Of a stretch of DNA of 64,000 bases, positions 24,448 to 36,002 are shown one piece after another. Made by a program: the position numbers and the translations under genes. Positions within the stretch are counted from its first letter, which is position 1, and each line of letters begins with the position of its first letter. This stretch comes from Aradus depressus (taxonomy: Eukaryota > Arthropoda > Insecta > Hemiptera > Aradidae), in assembly GCA_963662175.1 (NCBI GenBank), contig OY759218.1, positions 23,520,051 through 23,584,050 of the forward strand. Direction: 5' to 3'. The notes under the pieces are model-generated. The model was not told the DNA's origin and ran no database searches. It saw nothing but the letters and a program-made list of their open reading frames with translations.

Positions 24448-25462
24448 TATATATTGCATTATACCCTGGCCTAAGAATTTAACTATAATTCCACATTCCG
24501 CCATTACACACGAAAACAGCATTTAATTAGATCGCTAGGGTCTTATTTATTATCAGCTAGTAGAAGAGAACATGCTCACTACATATCAACTGCCCACATT
24601 ACCTCAAACTAGCAGGTTCACCTGGTCTTGATCCTTGAAATGTTAAATATACAGCAATTTAAATTTCGAGGTAAATACCCTGAGTATTAACCAGGGTATT
24701 TATGATCTGGCTTACATATATCATAGAACTAATTAATTATTAGGTTCATTATTAGTCTGAGATAAAAGAATTATTAGAATATTAGCAGGTTATCCGGCTT
24801 CGCCCGGAGTAACTTTAAGCAGGTAAGTAACTTTAAACAAAAATGATTTTGAGGCCGGTGGTTAGCCTACGACTCAATCGGGCTTAAAAGGATCCTACAA
24901 ACGAAATTTCATCAAAGTTGATTCATTAAGTCATTACTAACCTATTTAATGTTACTAAAATGTTTCAAGTTATTAACCTGTATAAAGTTACTAACTTGCT
25001 TAAAATTACTCCGGATAACCTGCTAATATTCTAATAATTCTTTTATCTCAGACTAATAATGACACTAATTAATTATAATTAATTAGTTCTGATATCTGTA
25101 AGCCAGATCATAAATACCCGGGTAAATAATCAGGGTATATACCTCAAAAATTAAATTTCTGTATATTTTACATTTGAACGGGCAAAACCGGGTGAATCTG
25201 CTAGTTTGAGGAAATGGGGATGGATATGCAAGGCAGTGTATAGTGAGCATGTTCTCTTGGACCAGCTGATAAGACTCTAGCGATCTAATGCTGTTGTCAT
25301 GTGTAATGGCGGAATGTGGAATTATAGTTAAATCCTTCAATTTACGGTTATTATGGCGCCAGGGTATAATGCAAAATATATGAAAAGTTATTTAGCGTCA
25401 CTGAGGCTCATATCCTTTTTATAATTAATATGTAATATGTTCAATATATATTATATAGTTAG

Positions 25463-25633
25463 TTATTATGACACATGCTCGAGCTTTAACTACAAGGTCA
25501 TAATATCACCTACTACCAGAGTACTCTTCGTCACTGCACATGAAGCCGACTCTACTATGGGAGTCCTAAATATTGCCTACCCTAACTTTTTATCCATTTA
25601 GGGGTCCTTAACGAGTACCTGACATCGTACTAT
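25463..25633 (-). mobile_element. tRNA-SINE, 3' half
   Basis: Reverse-complement of the family 3' half, from the agttagttattatgac tail to gagtacctgacatcgtac. Its tail end belongs to the right palindrome arm; the rest extends beyond it. Confidence 0.8.
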
Positions 25634-25711
25634 TTTGAAATTCGAATCTTCTAGTCCAAGGCCAAGCATGGCTTCATAGAACTCATTTAATTTTCCAAGT
25701 TTAGGTAATAC

Positions 25712-25856
25712 TATTAGGAGTAATCATGTTCACCAGACACCGACAGAACATTTTTTTTTTCATTTTTGGAATCGGTCGGAAAACATGATATTCCGGTGAA
25801 AACTCAAATTCGAATTTCTGACCGATTACATAACTTCCCCGAGCTGGGGAAGTAAA
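25712..25856 (+). repeat. CGG-hairpin repeat, 3' portion
   Basis: From taggagtaatcatgttcacc through catgatattccggtgaaaac and gaccgattacataactt to cccgagctggggaagtaaaa. The hairpin loop is shortened (cttccccgagctggggaag, a perfect short hairpin). Confidence 0.8.
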
Positions 25857-26240
25857 AAGACGATGAATCGCAGGCTTACTTCCCCAGTAGGAACTAATCA
25901 ATTACGATTTCGCTCTCCCTCTCAACCAATCGATCGTTATGACTAAAAATCACTCGTTGACTTACACAGTGACTGAATCCTCACACTAAATTTCGTATCG
26001 ATACATTCACTCCATACAGGGATTTTGAGTTGAGCCCCTTCTATTCCCACTTTCCTTTCGACCGATTTTTTGGACAATTAATGCATGTTTTCCTCATTGG
26101 GTCTTGAATTTTCCGATAGAATGAAAGTGTCGACAAGAAATTTTATAACCTATATATATATATATAAAACTGTACAGTTCATAAACATGTTTTCACCAGA
26201 TCGAAACATTTTTTTAATGAAAATTCAACTCCCGAACAAC
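25857..26240 (+). repeat. CGG-hairpin repeat, head-to-tail with the previous copy
   Basis: Starts immediately after the previous copy: gacgatgaatcgcaggcttacttccccag, then cgatttcgctctccc and so on. The 3' part degenerates into (TA)n at 26150-26165. The direct junction gaagtaaaaagacgatgaat is important for defining family ends. Confidence 0.75.
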
Positions 26241-26599
26241 AATTTCTCTGTGTTACGGATGAAAAATAGGTGTACTAACATGTCGAAAAAAAATCATGAA
26301 AAAAATGATAAATTGCCATTTTCAGTGAAAAGGTCAATTTTTTTTATATTTTCGTTAAAAGTTTCGAAATCTGCAGAAAATTTCCGATTGAAATCATCTG
26401 TAAAACATATTTTTTTCAGCCGATATTGATAGTTAAAATCAAAAAATTAAAAATAGTATTTTGAAAAACTCGAAAAAAGACAACAAAATGTTTTCCTTCT
26501 GTAGAAAAAAAGATCGATCGAAAAAGGCTGAAAATCTGTATTTAAGCTTATTTTTGGATGAGGAATCCAAAAATGACATTAGTTTTTCATTAAAAAAAT
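26241..26599. other. AT-rich non-coding sequence
   Basis: A-rich frames with no recognisable motif; possibly the decayed continuation of the preceding repeat. Confidence 0.3.
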
Positions 26600-26925
26600 C
26601 GGTGGGTCATGCTGAGTTGGTGTGGAATTACCCAAGTGCATCCAGAACCCCATAAGGACGACATATATTGATTTCCAGCAAGATCGGCCGAAGGAAAGGG
26701 GGGAGGGGACACGAAAACTCGTATAACTGTCGATGTAAAGAATGTGTCGACATGAAATTTGATATTTACATAGAAATTCCCATAAGAACGACACCATATA
26801 ATTTTCAGCGAAATGGGAATGAATGTATGTATCGACACAAAATTTAGTATCAGGATTAAAAAATCCGAGTGTAAGTCAACTATTAATTTTTGGGCTAAAT
26901 GGTCGATTGATTTTGGAGGGAAGAA
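26600..26925 (-). repeat. CGG-hairpin repeat, reverse copy without hairpin ends
   Basis: Contains two reverse-oriented copies of the block cataaggacgacayatwtt (26651 and 26780) plus caaaatttagtatcaggatt and gggctaaatggtcgattgat. Truncated at both ends; its right end joins retrotransposon sequence. Confidence 0.75.
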
Positions 26926-27560
26926 GGATGAGATCCTGAACTCAAAAGCAAAAGAGCTGCAACTATCTGGAGTTCTCACAGGACTCGGTCCGTTTAATAG
27001 ACACACACTGTAGAAGTCAAGGACAGTCCCACCTGTGACAGATGTGGAGAAGCAGACGAGACGGCGGCACACTTCCTGGGAATATGGTTGGGATACGTGC
27101 GGACGAGATTCCACATCTTTGGCAAAGATGTAATCCCAGAGGATTTTAGAAGATTGGACCACGGGAGCATTCTCAGGTTCATTAAGGAAACTGGGAGACT
27201 GGGTCCTTCATGAAGGACTTGGTTTAGGTAGTATAACATACAGATAACAAAATAAGGAAATAAGGTGGAAACCCAGCGCTTCCAAGGAAGGGATAAGAGC
27301 ATTGGATGCTTAGGTCCCTGGTCCCTAGGTGTAAAACACCAGCCCACTATATATGTAAATACGAACTTAATACTCTAGATAATAATATTTTTCAAAGTTC
27401 TAATTTATCCGGAAGTAGATTGTCCTAAGATAAAGAGACAAATTATGTATGTATGTGTATATATGTGTATGTATATGTATATTACATTTATGTGAGGACC
27501 AGTAAGGTCAACCATTGCTAAGAGATTTGTATCTGTATAAGCAATAAAGTTTCATTCTTT
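26926..27560 (+). pseudogene. Non-LTR retrotransposon C-terminus and 3' UTR (RNase H-type tail with zinc knuckle)
   Basis: Frame 1 reads LQLSGVLTGLGPFNRH. After a frameshift near 27010 the text continues DSPTCDRCGEADETAAHFL and FHIFGKDVIPEDFRRL, the Cys-Cys-His tail seen at the C-terminus of many R1/Jockey-type elements (C-x2-C then E/ET-x2-H-x-L). A stop follows near 27205. The 3' UTR has gtatgtgtatatatg repeats and an aataaa at about 27543. Inactive fragment. Confidence 0.7.
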
Positions 27561-28499
27561 CGTTTTTCAATTTTTCTGTGAACGTGTTTTTTATTTTTTT
27601 CTAATCTCAGGATTAATTGTAATATAGTTTTTAATATTATTATTGATTGTCTTATTTCAAAATTCAAAAGGACGCAATTTTTTAATTTGTATTTCCATAT
27701 TTATCCATTTAATTTTTTGAATATAATTATTTCATCTCAATACTTTACTATGTCAATTTTCATTTATTTTTTTCACTGTAGCTGATACACTTTATATTAT
27801 ATTCTTTTTTGTATATTTTCAATTTTATTTAAGAAGTCTGGCTGAACTCCTTCCAATGAAATGTATTTTATTTCAAATGGAATAAAGATTATTATATATA
27901 TAGAATTATGAATTAATCAACCCGTTATTCACGGAAGACTTTTAATAACAAAATGTTTAGTAACTGCGCAGGTAAATGCAAGCAAACTGTGCCCCGCGGC
28001 CGAGCCTCTTGTATTAAATATATTTGATGTGAGAGATATTTCAAAATGTTTTCGGCGGGGCGTTGGGTGCAAACAGACAGACAGATGGAAGGGGGCAGAG
28101 AGAGGGGGAGGGGTTGTCATAGCAACATGCCTGGGGACGCTAGCAAACCACCCCTCGAGCCTATACAAGCCAACACAACTAAGAACTGTACACTCTAGGA
28201 AACACCCTATGGAAATGTATATCCTTACAATTGTAAATTATATAAAAAATAATATATATAACTATAAAAAAAGTTGAATAAACCAATATGTATTACAACT
28301 TCTAAAGTTAATAAAGTTGTAATAAATAAATAAAACAAACTTCAACAACTAACAATTTAGTTATAAACTCTGACCTGGTCTTAGTTGTAACTAAACCTGA
28401 CGATAGTTGATTTATGTATTTTTAATAATGGAATAGACAATATTTTAAAAAATAAGTATGTTTTATTTATCAATGCACATTAGACAAAATGAATAGAAA
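27561..28499. other. AT-rich sequence with a LINE-like tail and a short GC patch
   Basis: Near 27880-27905 atggaataaagattatta(ta)n looks like a LINE 3' terminus. A GC-rich patch at 28030-28165 (gacagacagatggaaggg) encodes nothing recognisable. 28298-28345 shares ttgtaataaatraataaaac with 62108-62130. Confidence 0.4.
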
Positions 28500-28655
28500 A
28501 AAAAATCGCTGGCGAAACACCGGCAATTTACATCCCTAAACGAATTAATCAATTACGTTTTCGCTCTCCTTCCAAAACCAATCGACGGTTTGGGCTAAAA
28601 AAATATAGTTGAATTACAAAGGGGCTTCTGAATCATTATAATAAATTTGCAATGC
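28500..28655 (+). repeat. CGG-hairpin repeat, 5' portion
   Basis: Diverged palindrome cgctggcgaaacaccgg, then acatccctaaacgaattaatc, ttttcgctctccttcc and gggcttctgaatc. Truncated after ataaatttg. Confidence 0.75.
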
Positions 28656-28739
28656 GGAGTTTTCAACGAAATTTCATGTTTTCCGACCTTTAGATTACAA
28701 ATATGAAAGAAAAAAAATAAAGAAAAAAATACGTGTCTC

Positions 28740-29156
28740 CCCGATAGATTGAATGTATCGACACGAAATTTCATATGTGAATCCAGAACCTTCTAACGAC
28801 GACACATATTGTTTTTCAGTCAAATCGACCAAAGGGAATGGGGGATTAGGGAGGCTTAACATAAAAAATCTAATAATTACCGAAAGAATGAATATATCAG
28901 CACGAAATTTTATATGTGAGACCAAAACCTCACAAGGAAAACACCTATCAATTTTCAGTCAAAGGGGAGGGGAGGATTAGGGAAATGGCTCAACTCAAAT
29001 ACTATAATAACTGCCGTTGTAAGGAATTTATCCACACAAAATTTAGTATGAGGATTAAGGAGCCTCTATGTAATCCTCATACTAAATTTAACGAAAAGTT
29101 GATCGACTAATTCGTTCTGGGGAAATATACTATCGGTGATTCACCGACGACTTTTC
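28740..29156 (-). repeat. CGG-hairpin repeat, reverse copy with intact start
   Basis: On the minus strand begins aaaagtcgtcggtgaatcac (29156 downward), followed by a diverged ttccccagaacg, and runs through two cataaggaaracacctat-type blocks. 3' hairpin missing. Confidence 0.8.
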
Positions 29157-29159
29157 GTT

Positions 29160-29252
29160 CTTTAGTTTCTGGAATCAGGGCTCTGATCAACAATGAATTT
29201 CTAACCGATTACGTAACTTTCTCTATACTTCCTATAACTGGGGAAGTATCAA
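29160..29252 (+). repeat. CGG-hairpin repeat, 3' end
   Basis: Ends gattacgtaactttctctat, then acttcctataactggggaag, i.e. the terminal hairpin with several mismatches. Abuts the start of the inverted copy at 29156. Confidence 0.7.
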
Positions 29253-29970
29253 ATACACAAACGGTAAAATAAGTACATGGTACGGTCAGCAGAGTAAGTG
29301 TAATAAACAAATGTATATTAGACAAAAGTAATAATTTGTTTTTATTTTCAAAACCAAGAATGTTTATTAAAATTTACAAATGTATAATGAGGTAAGGAAA
29401 AAAAAAAAAATTAAATAAATATACAATATATACAATAAAGAAATTAAACAGACAAATGTGTAAAATATACAAATGTGTGTTAGTCAAATAAGAAAATGTA
29501 TGTGCAGGAAAGTTGTATTTAAAACTATATTCTAGACAAGAAAGTGCAATGAATATGGGCCCTACAAATGGATTGTTTTCCACTTGAAGTTTTCTGGCTT
29601 TGAAACCATTAAAGTGAGAATAACTGCCATAAACTTTACAAAACTCGACATTTCAGAGCTGCTTAGAACACCACAAATTGGACATTTAACCATGTTAGTT
29701 GAAGCCCAGGCATGAGTCACAAATAAATTGTAATTAGTCCGTTTTTGTTTTCATAATTAATGTAACTCCATACTCTATGTCATTAACAATAATATAATTT
29801 ATTTCCGTTTAAGCTAGTAATAGAATATGTCATACAAATTATAATACCATAATATAATAATTACAATTCACATTATAAGTATAATAATATTATACTGATA
29901 GTAAGATGTGGGATGAGATTTCTCATAGAATCGTAAAAGGCTAAAGGACTACGCTGTACCAGTGAGATGT
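29253..29970. other. Non-coding AT-rich sequence with a SINE scrap
   Basis: 29692-29727 (gttagttgaagcccaggcatgagtcaca) matches the 3' end of the tRNA-SINE on the plus strand. The remainder is AT-rich without recognised features. Confidence 0.45.
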
Positions 29971-30013
29971 GACACTGATGATGACGCTGTTGTGTTGAAA
30001 ACGGTTCTGGTCA
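29971..30013 (+). ncRNA. Hammerhead ribozyme motif (candidate D)
   Basis: Core CTGATGA at 29975-29981, one extra T, stem II GACGC/GTGTT (29983-29987 with 29992-29996, includes G-U pairs) around loop TGTT, then GAAA at 29997-30000 and ACGGTTC. Possible stem I: GACA before the core with TGGTC after it (one bulge). Sits in a repeat (29900-30060) whose 3' part (ggttctggtcaaaa, gggaagacaac) recurs at 53325-53375. Penelope-like retroelements are known to carry such ribozymes. The weakest of the four because stem II relies on wobble pairs. Confidence 0.5.
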
Positions 30014-30060
30014 AAAATAAAACAGTGGGAAGACAACATATTTTATTTCTATGAGAATAA

Positions 30061-31947
30061 TATTATACTTCTGAAAATGAAAAATTCATTAGGGTAAATT
30101 ATCAGAAGGAAGTGTTTTTAATTAAATTTTATTTTTTAAATGAGCGAATTTCTGTGCCCAAGACATCGGAATGATGCTCAACTGGGCAAAATGGAGCTTG
30201 ACTAAAGAATTGTTTTTTTGAGCTAATCCTATTTTCAGGATTAGAAGTCGACAGGGTTCAAAACTTACAATAATTGTGAAATAAATTAGGATTTTATAAA
30301 AATTGTTGACGATTTTAAGTATTTTTTAAAAATTGGTCAGGACATATCATCACTGAAGAACGAAGTCAGGAACGTACAATGTTCGCAATAACAGAAATGT
30401 AAAAAGGTAATTATTATCATCTTTCAAAGGAGCTGAGAAGCGTCGATCAGACTGGAGAGCTTCAATCACGTCGTTTACGAACGAACTAGTTCAATTAAAT
30501 ATTACTCAGGTCAACATATATTGCAATTCAAATTTCCTGCTCCACCGGTGAAGTATGGAATCACCTGTTATGGTAAACTGCTCAGTGAACTAAATCAAAG
30601 ATGAACTAGCTAAATCGTTCTGAACGAGATGTGTAATTAAGTTAACTTATGGAGAACTCACGAAGAAAACTAGGTCTTTTCATTGAACTTGAACGACCGA
30701 ACCAGTTCATTCAACTGAACGATATTACTCACATATAACTCAGAAACGATGCCTATGGACTGATGTTCACAGGAAATGTTCCGCTTAGAATTTAATTTCC
30801 TATCAAACCCTAAAAATTCGTCCCAAAATATAACCATTGACAACGGTGAGGTGGCACAACCAGTGTATTTTCGAACGGCCGAATGGATCGGTGCTCGATT
30901 TATACTAAAGACTCAAGTTGAGAACCAGTGAACAATGAATAATGGTGGGAACACAGGGGAGAGGACACATACCAAAGAAATTTTTTGTAGGTGAAGAAGG
31001 GAGCAGGGCAGGTGAGGAAAAGGAGGGACGAACCTCACACTCGGTCTCTCTCTCTCTCCAACCATCACATCTATCTCTGAGGCAAACCATCTTAACTCAA
31101 ACTCCTCTCTGCCCACTAAATAGTAATAATCAGCTGTTTGTTTGGAAGAGGGAGTTTGGGTTAGCCTACCCTATTACGGACAAATTTCAGAACAGATAAG
31201 TAACACGATTAAGAGGGAAGGTTTCAAAGTAGGGTACACAACACGGTAAACCAACATTTAAACAAATCAAAGGGTGAATAAAAATAGAGGACAGGAATGG
31301 TGTTTACCAACTGAAATGTGAAAATTTGTGTATACACAGGCCAATAAGGTAGCAAATTCATAGGTAAAATGTATTTATACATACAAACAAAATAGAATAC
31401 AGAGAATAAATAAGAAAAAGTAAGAAATATGAAAATTATTATTGAAATTATTTAAGGGAAATCAATTAAAAAAATAATTTGTAGTAATTTTATCTGGATT
31501 AATTTTCTGAGTCAGGGTCGAGCGGCATGAAACTATTAGATTAGTCATCATGTCTAAATATCAATATGGAGAGACAGAGCCATACAAAACTGCCATGTTA
31601 CAAGGAATCTATTTTCAAAGTATTAATATAAAAAAATTATAAGTACAAAATATGTGCATATTTCCAAAGCAGCTGATCTGATTGACAATAAAATTAATAG
31701 TTCACACAAAAACGAAAGAAAAAAAATTTAATATCGATCCATTTTTGCAGAAGTTATCGCGAAAGAAAGAAAAGTCTACAGACACACCAGAGCCGCCATG
31801 CGGAAAAAAAAAACTTTTTAAAATATGTTTTGAGGGTAGGACGATCATACGATTAGATATCTTATCTCGGAAACCATTTTTTCGACCTTATCATCATACT
31901 TCCATTTGTTCCTTCAGTTCATGAAAGTAAAAATCAGAAGGTCCAAC
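30061..31947. other. Non-coding sequence, mixed composition
   Basis: The region 30440-30760 has repeated gaacta/gttca-type words (aactagttcaat, accagttcattcaactgaac). 30930-31200 is GC-richer and contains a (TC)n run near 31048; no recognisable protein. No repeat family assigned. Confidence 0.35.
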
Positions 31948-32033
31948 TAGAGTCGGGCTCATGTCCACCAGAGTGACGAAAGAGCGCCTTGGTAGTAGGC
32001 CATATGACCGGCCATGAGTCATAACAATCAACT
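31948..32033 (+). mobile_element. tRNA-SINE, 3' fragment
   Basis: gagtcgggctcatgtccacc, agagtgacgaaagagcg and tggtagtaggc followed by a shortened end (ggccatgagtcataacaatcaact). Confidence 0.75.
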
Positions 32034-33004
32034 CAAAAAACGTCCAACTCTCCTATTTTGTTGAATTTCTTTTAAAATCTCCCTAATTGTTTTTTACCTA
32101 AAGAATCTAACCTTCGTTTTCGCAATGTATTATGGTCGCAACATTCGTGAGTCAGGAGGTTTAAAGAACGCTTACTGTAGTTTTCTTTAATCTTAATGGC
32201 ACTACATTGATTACGAGTGAGTACAGCTATGGTAGCTGCTTCGTGTTGTGGAAAGTTAAAGGATTTAATTCTTTAATTAAAAATAAATTGAGTCAAAGAA
32301 AAACATCAGCTGCAGCAGACAGGGTTGTTCCTAGGCACTCGAGTTCTCCCAAAATTGTTACATTTGCTAGGTTGCAAAAATGAAAAAAAATAAATGGGAA
32401 AAAAATATATAAGGTTATTATTATTATTTAAAAAAATATATTTGAACCTTTACTAACCCTATAAGATAAATATAATGTAAAATTTTTTTTTTTTAAAGTA
32501 ATAAATCATGAAATAATCAAATTCAAATTTGGGGTGCGAGCGTTTGTAAACCACTCAATCGTAGGAGGGTTAAAACAAATTTAATTCCCACAAAACTAGC
32601 GATAACATTTAAAATATTTTTTGTATTCGCTGATCAGAAAGCGATTTCCACAACCAGCCCCGCCGCAACATAGATCAGTGCCCTAGGCGAAAATCTACCT
32701 TGCGCCCTCTTGTAAGGAGAGAAAATTTCAATAATTAAAAAATAAAACTTCATAAAAAATTTTTTAATGTTTAAATTTATAAAAAAAAAGAAAAAAATAT
32801 ATATACTATATATCAAACATTATAAAAACAACATATATTATCATAATATATCTGAAAAAATGATTGAAAGACATCAAATTGTAACAAGAAAAAGGTATGA
32901 AAACTTGTTATTCCGGTAGAAACATTGGGGACTGTTCTATTAAAATAAACCAGCGAACAATTAGGGTGAAATCAAGATGAAACACGCAAGATCCAGTATA
33001 CATA
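32034..33004. other. AT-rich non-coding sequence
   Basis: No recognised feature. A segment at about 32640-32710 (accagccccgccgcaacata, then gccctaggcgaaaatc) is compositionally distinct but unassigned. Confidence 0.35.
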
Positions 33005-33640
33005 ACTAAGAAGGGTAGAGGAAACAGGTTGGTTAGCAACAACGCTCCTTCGAAACTCGGTACAAGGGTTCCCTATAGGAGGGTAGAGGTAACAGGTTGG
33101 TTAGCAACCTAACGCTCCTTCCAACCTCGCTACAAGGGTTCCCTATAGGAGGGTAGAGGTAACAGGTTGGTTAGCAACAACGCTCCTTCGAACCTCGGTA
33201 CAAGGGTTCCCTATAGGTTAGGTTAGGTTTTATGACTCATGCCCGGGCTTTAACTACGAGGTCATATCGCCTACTACCAGAGCGCTCTTTCGTCACTCTG
33301 GTGGACATGAGCCCGACTCTACTATGGGAGTCATAAATTTTGCCTAAGCCTAAATTTTTATTCGCCTAGGACAGGGGTCTTTAACGAGTACCTGACATCG
33401 TACAGGCTCGGGACAATCGCTTAACGTCCTATCCGAAGGATGGCGTGCTTAAGTTTATTTTACCTCCCAGATAAAATAAACTAAGGGCCTCGGTCGGGTT
33501 TCGAACCCACGTTCTTGAGCTCAGAAGACAAGCAAGCATACCCTCCGCGTTCCCTATAGGAAGGTAGAGGTAACAGGTTGGCTAGCAACCTAACGCTCCT
33601 TCCAACCTCGCTACAAGGGTTCCCTATAGGAGGAGGACCT
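33005..33640. repeat. About 70-bp tandem repeat interrupted by a SINE
   Basis: Units gggtagaggtaacaggttgg, ttagcaac, cgctccttc, ctacaagggttccctatagg at about 33013, 33080, 33150, and after the SINE at about 33560. Units differ by 1-5 bases. The SINE insertion (33218-33548) splits the array. Confidence 0.85.
33218..33548 (-). mobile_element. tRNA-SINE inserted in the tandem array, with target-site duplication
   Basis: The 12-bp sequence gttccctatagg is present on both sides (33206-33217 and 33549-33560). On the minus strand: B box gggttcgaaacccg, agataaaataaac-type middle, aacgagtacctgac region, 3' end terminating in aaaacctaacctaa. The head near 33540 has lost about 10 bp including the A box. 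Confidence 0.9.
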
Positions 33641-33697
33641 TAGAACGACTGTACGCTCCTGGTTATAACTGAGAAACCACACACTTTACACAAAAAA

Positions 33698-33925
33698 AAA
33701 AGTAATTCGTGAATCACCGGCAATGTACTTCCCCAGTACGAAATCATTACAGTTTTCGCTCTCCCTCCAAAACCATTCGACCGTTTGGGCTAAACATCGA
33801 TAGTTGACTTATATAGGGGCTATATAATCCTTGCACTAAATTTTGTGTCGATAGATTCATTAGGTTTTTTGAGTTGAGCCCCCCTCCTCTGATCCCCCTT
33901 CCCTCCGGCCGATTATAATTTATAT
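33698..33925 (+). repeat. CGG-hairpin repeat, 5' half
   Basis: Starts taattcgtgaatcaccggca, then atgtacttccccagtacg; continues through cattcgaccgtttgggct to the CCCCCTTCCCTCCGGCCGATT block. Confidence 0.85.
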
Positions 33926-34116
33926 ACATATATCTAGCACTTATTTATTCATTGTTTATTATTATTGTTATTACCAATCATATGTGTGGCCAGCTCCAAG
34001 AGATAAGAACTGTTTATGTATCTAGTTTATAAGCGATGTAACATTTTTATGAGCTATCCGATTACCATGTTAAGGTTTAACGGAAATAAATATTATCATT
34101 ATTACTCGATAGCTTA
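33926..34116 (+). mobile_element. Probable LINE 3' end
   Basis: ttaacggaaataaatattat and catt repeats at 34078-34103 resemble the 3' end at 46715-46750 (taacggaaataaatataatt). The preceding stretch matches 22200-22275. No ORF. Assignment tentative. Confidence 0.4.
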
Positions 34117-34677
34117 GGGGTCATTCATAAATTACGTAAGGCATTTAAGGGGGGGGGGGGGGGGGGGGGTATAAGCTCAATATTACTAATTCTTACTATA
34201 GGGGAGGGGGGTAAAGAACTTGATCTTATGTAAGTTTTTGAATTTAAAATCTACTACTTTTGCGCTAAGAAATGGCGCTATTGGATAGCGCCATCTGTAC
34301 TTAGTTCTCAAATTCAGTATTGAATCCTACAGAAATCATATGGTCTCAGTACTTCTAGACATTTTTTTATTCTATTGTCTCGCCTCGCTGACTAGGGATT
34401 TCCCTATTGCCTGAATTTTGAAAAATAATGGTCATTTTAGTATCATTTCTTTATTATACCTGACATGTCTGGATATTTACATTCACTATTATTTAAAGCT
34501 TGGGTACAAGCTGCTCAAACTGTCTTTTATTTTATCAATACGATCATTTCTTACGAAAATTTCTTATCGTGAGGGGGGGGGGGGGGAGTGTAGTTGAAAT
34601 CTTATGATATCTTACAATAGGGGGGGGGAGGGTCAAATTAGCTTTAAAAAAGCCTTACGTAATTTATGAATGGCCCC
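34117..34677. mobile_element. MITE, Harbinger-like (TTA target)
   Basis: 26-bp terminal inverted repeats starting GGGGTCATTCATAAATTACG (left) and GGGGCCATTCATAAATTACG (right, reverse complement), differing at one position. TTA on each side (34114-34116, 34678-34680), the 3-bp target duplication of PIF/Harbinger elements. Internal poly(G) runs near both ends. 561 bp, no transposase. Confidence 0.8.
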
Positions 34678-34725
34678 TTATGTGTTTCACGAAAATCTAT
34701 TATTAGGGTTAGGAGGAAATATAAA

Positions 34726-35030
34726 GATCAGGGATAGCGTGCGTGCCTACATTAAAGATCGCGGGTTCGAAACCCAGTCGAAATCCTTGATTTTTTATAT
34801 GGGGGGTAAAAAAATCTTGAGCACGCTGTCTTTGAGATGAGAGGTTAAGCGATGATCCCGAGTCTATACGATATCAGGTACTCGTTAATACCCCTACCGT
34901 AGATAACCTCGGTAGGCAAAATTTGGGAGTCCCACAATAGAGTCGTTCACCAAAGCGACTAAAGAGCGCTTTGGTAGTAGGCGATGTGAGGTCGTAGTTA
35001 AAGCCCGGGCATGAGTCACAATAAATAACT
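34726..35030 (+). mobile_element. tRNA-SINE, nearly complete
   Basis: tagcgtgcgtgcc, B box gggttcgaaacccag, then gaggttaagcgatgatcccg, caggtactcgtta and cgtagttaaagcccgggcat. The first 15 bases of the tRNA head are missing. Diverged relative to the copies at 55922 and 62630. Confidence 0.85.
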
Positions 35031-35955
35031 ACAAGAAAAATGGATATGTATTTTTGAACTTTAAAAGAAGTATAATTAATTTCTTTACTAACTAGGCGAA
35101 AAGCTTTTTCTAGGGTAGCTCTAGAGAAAAAAAAAGGCTCTCTCATATTTGTTGCAATAATGTTGGTAGAGAATCAGAGCTATTAAAATCCGTCCTTCTC
35201 TTAAGTAACAGGGAATGCAAATTGAAAAGATGTCTTCATGGATGTTCGTCATCCTCCAGACCCTAGTTACATGGCGAGTTTCACGAAAATCAATCATTGG
35301 GAAGGGGGAGTAAAATGACGTCAAACACAACACATGCTTCCAGATACCCACCCGCACGTTCGCCGCAACGCAACTCTTCACTTTTTAATATTGTTCACGA
35401 ATATGAAACAAGTTTTTCTATTCATTCACATTTATTTCCCCAGCATATGAAGCTCTAGACCACGTATACATATCACAATTTAATAAAGGAAAATTATAAA
35501 AACAGGAAAGTTAAAATACCTAATCTCTTTCTCTTCACTTTTGTGCTTAAAAGGTTATTATTATAGATAAACTTATTATAACCTACAAATATTGTACAAG
35601 CAAGTAATCTGTTCGATGATTGCATGAAAATTTCTTTCTTTCTTCAGATCAAAAATAGATCTGAAGACCAACCAATCGAACCCAATAACGACATACATTA
35701 AACGATTCATCGAACGATTGTATGAATCTGACGATCGATGGCTTCGTGTATGGGTACCTTAAGAATATATATACTATATTAAGGTATCTCAAATATAATA
35801 ATATTAATGAATACTGTAAATGAATTTTTTTAATTTAATTAAAATTAAGATAATTTTCTATAACTTTTCCGGAAGGGTCTTTTTCGCGACATTTCGGGAC
35901 GTTCTTACTTAATATAGAAAACATAAAGAAAACAAAATTTCAATAACAATAAAAG

Positions 35956-36002
<47 letters not shown>

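Larger units (their letters stand above)
23921..25535. repeat. Large palindrome (inverted repeat) of about 1.6 kb
   Basis: The left arm (23921-24062 plus 24450-24840) is the reverse complement of the right arm (about 24970-25535) with scattered substitutions. Matching landmarks: ccattacacacgaaaacagc vs gctgttgtcatgtgtaatgg; attagaatattagcaggtta vs taacctgctaatattctaat; agtcataataac vs gttattatgacacatg. The central spacer is about 24842-24965. Each outer arm carries the 3' part of the tRNA-SINE. The left arm alone contains a 385-bp MITE. Both arms contain gcaggttcacc / cggttttgcccg motifs seen elsewhere in the window. Confidence 0.85.

Noticed and set aside
26590..27162. A 190-codon minus-strand frame.
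   Set aside because: It is antisense to a CGG-hairpin repeat and a retrotransposon tail; no plausible protein.
28376..28412. A possible fifth hammerhead (CTGACGA near 28398).
   Set aside because: No GAAA at the right distance and no stem II.
34150..34170. Poly(G) runs as assembly errors or G-quadruplex regulators.
   Set aside because: They lie inside a MITE and similar runs occur elsewhere (44168, 59303); length may be inaccurate but no regulatory role can be shown.
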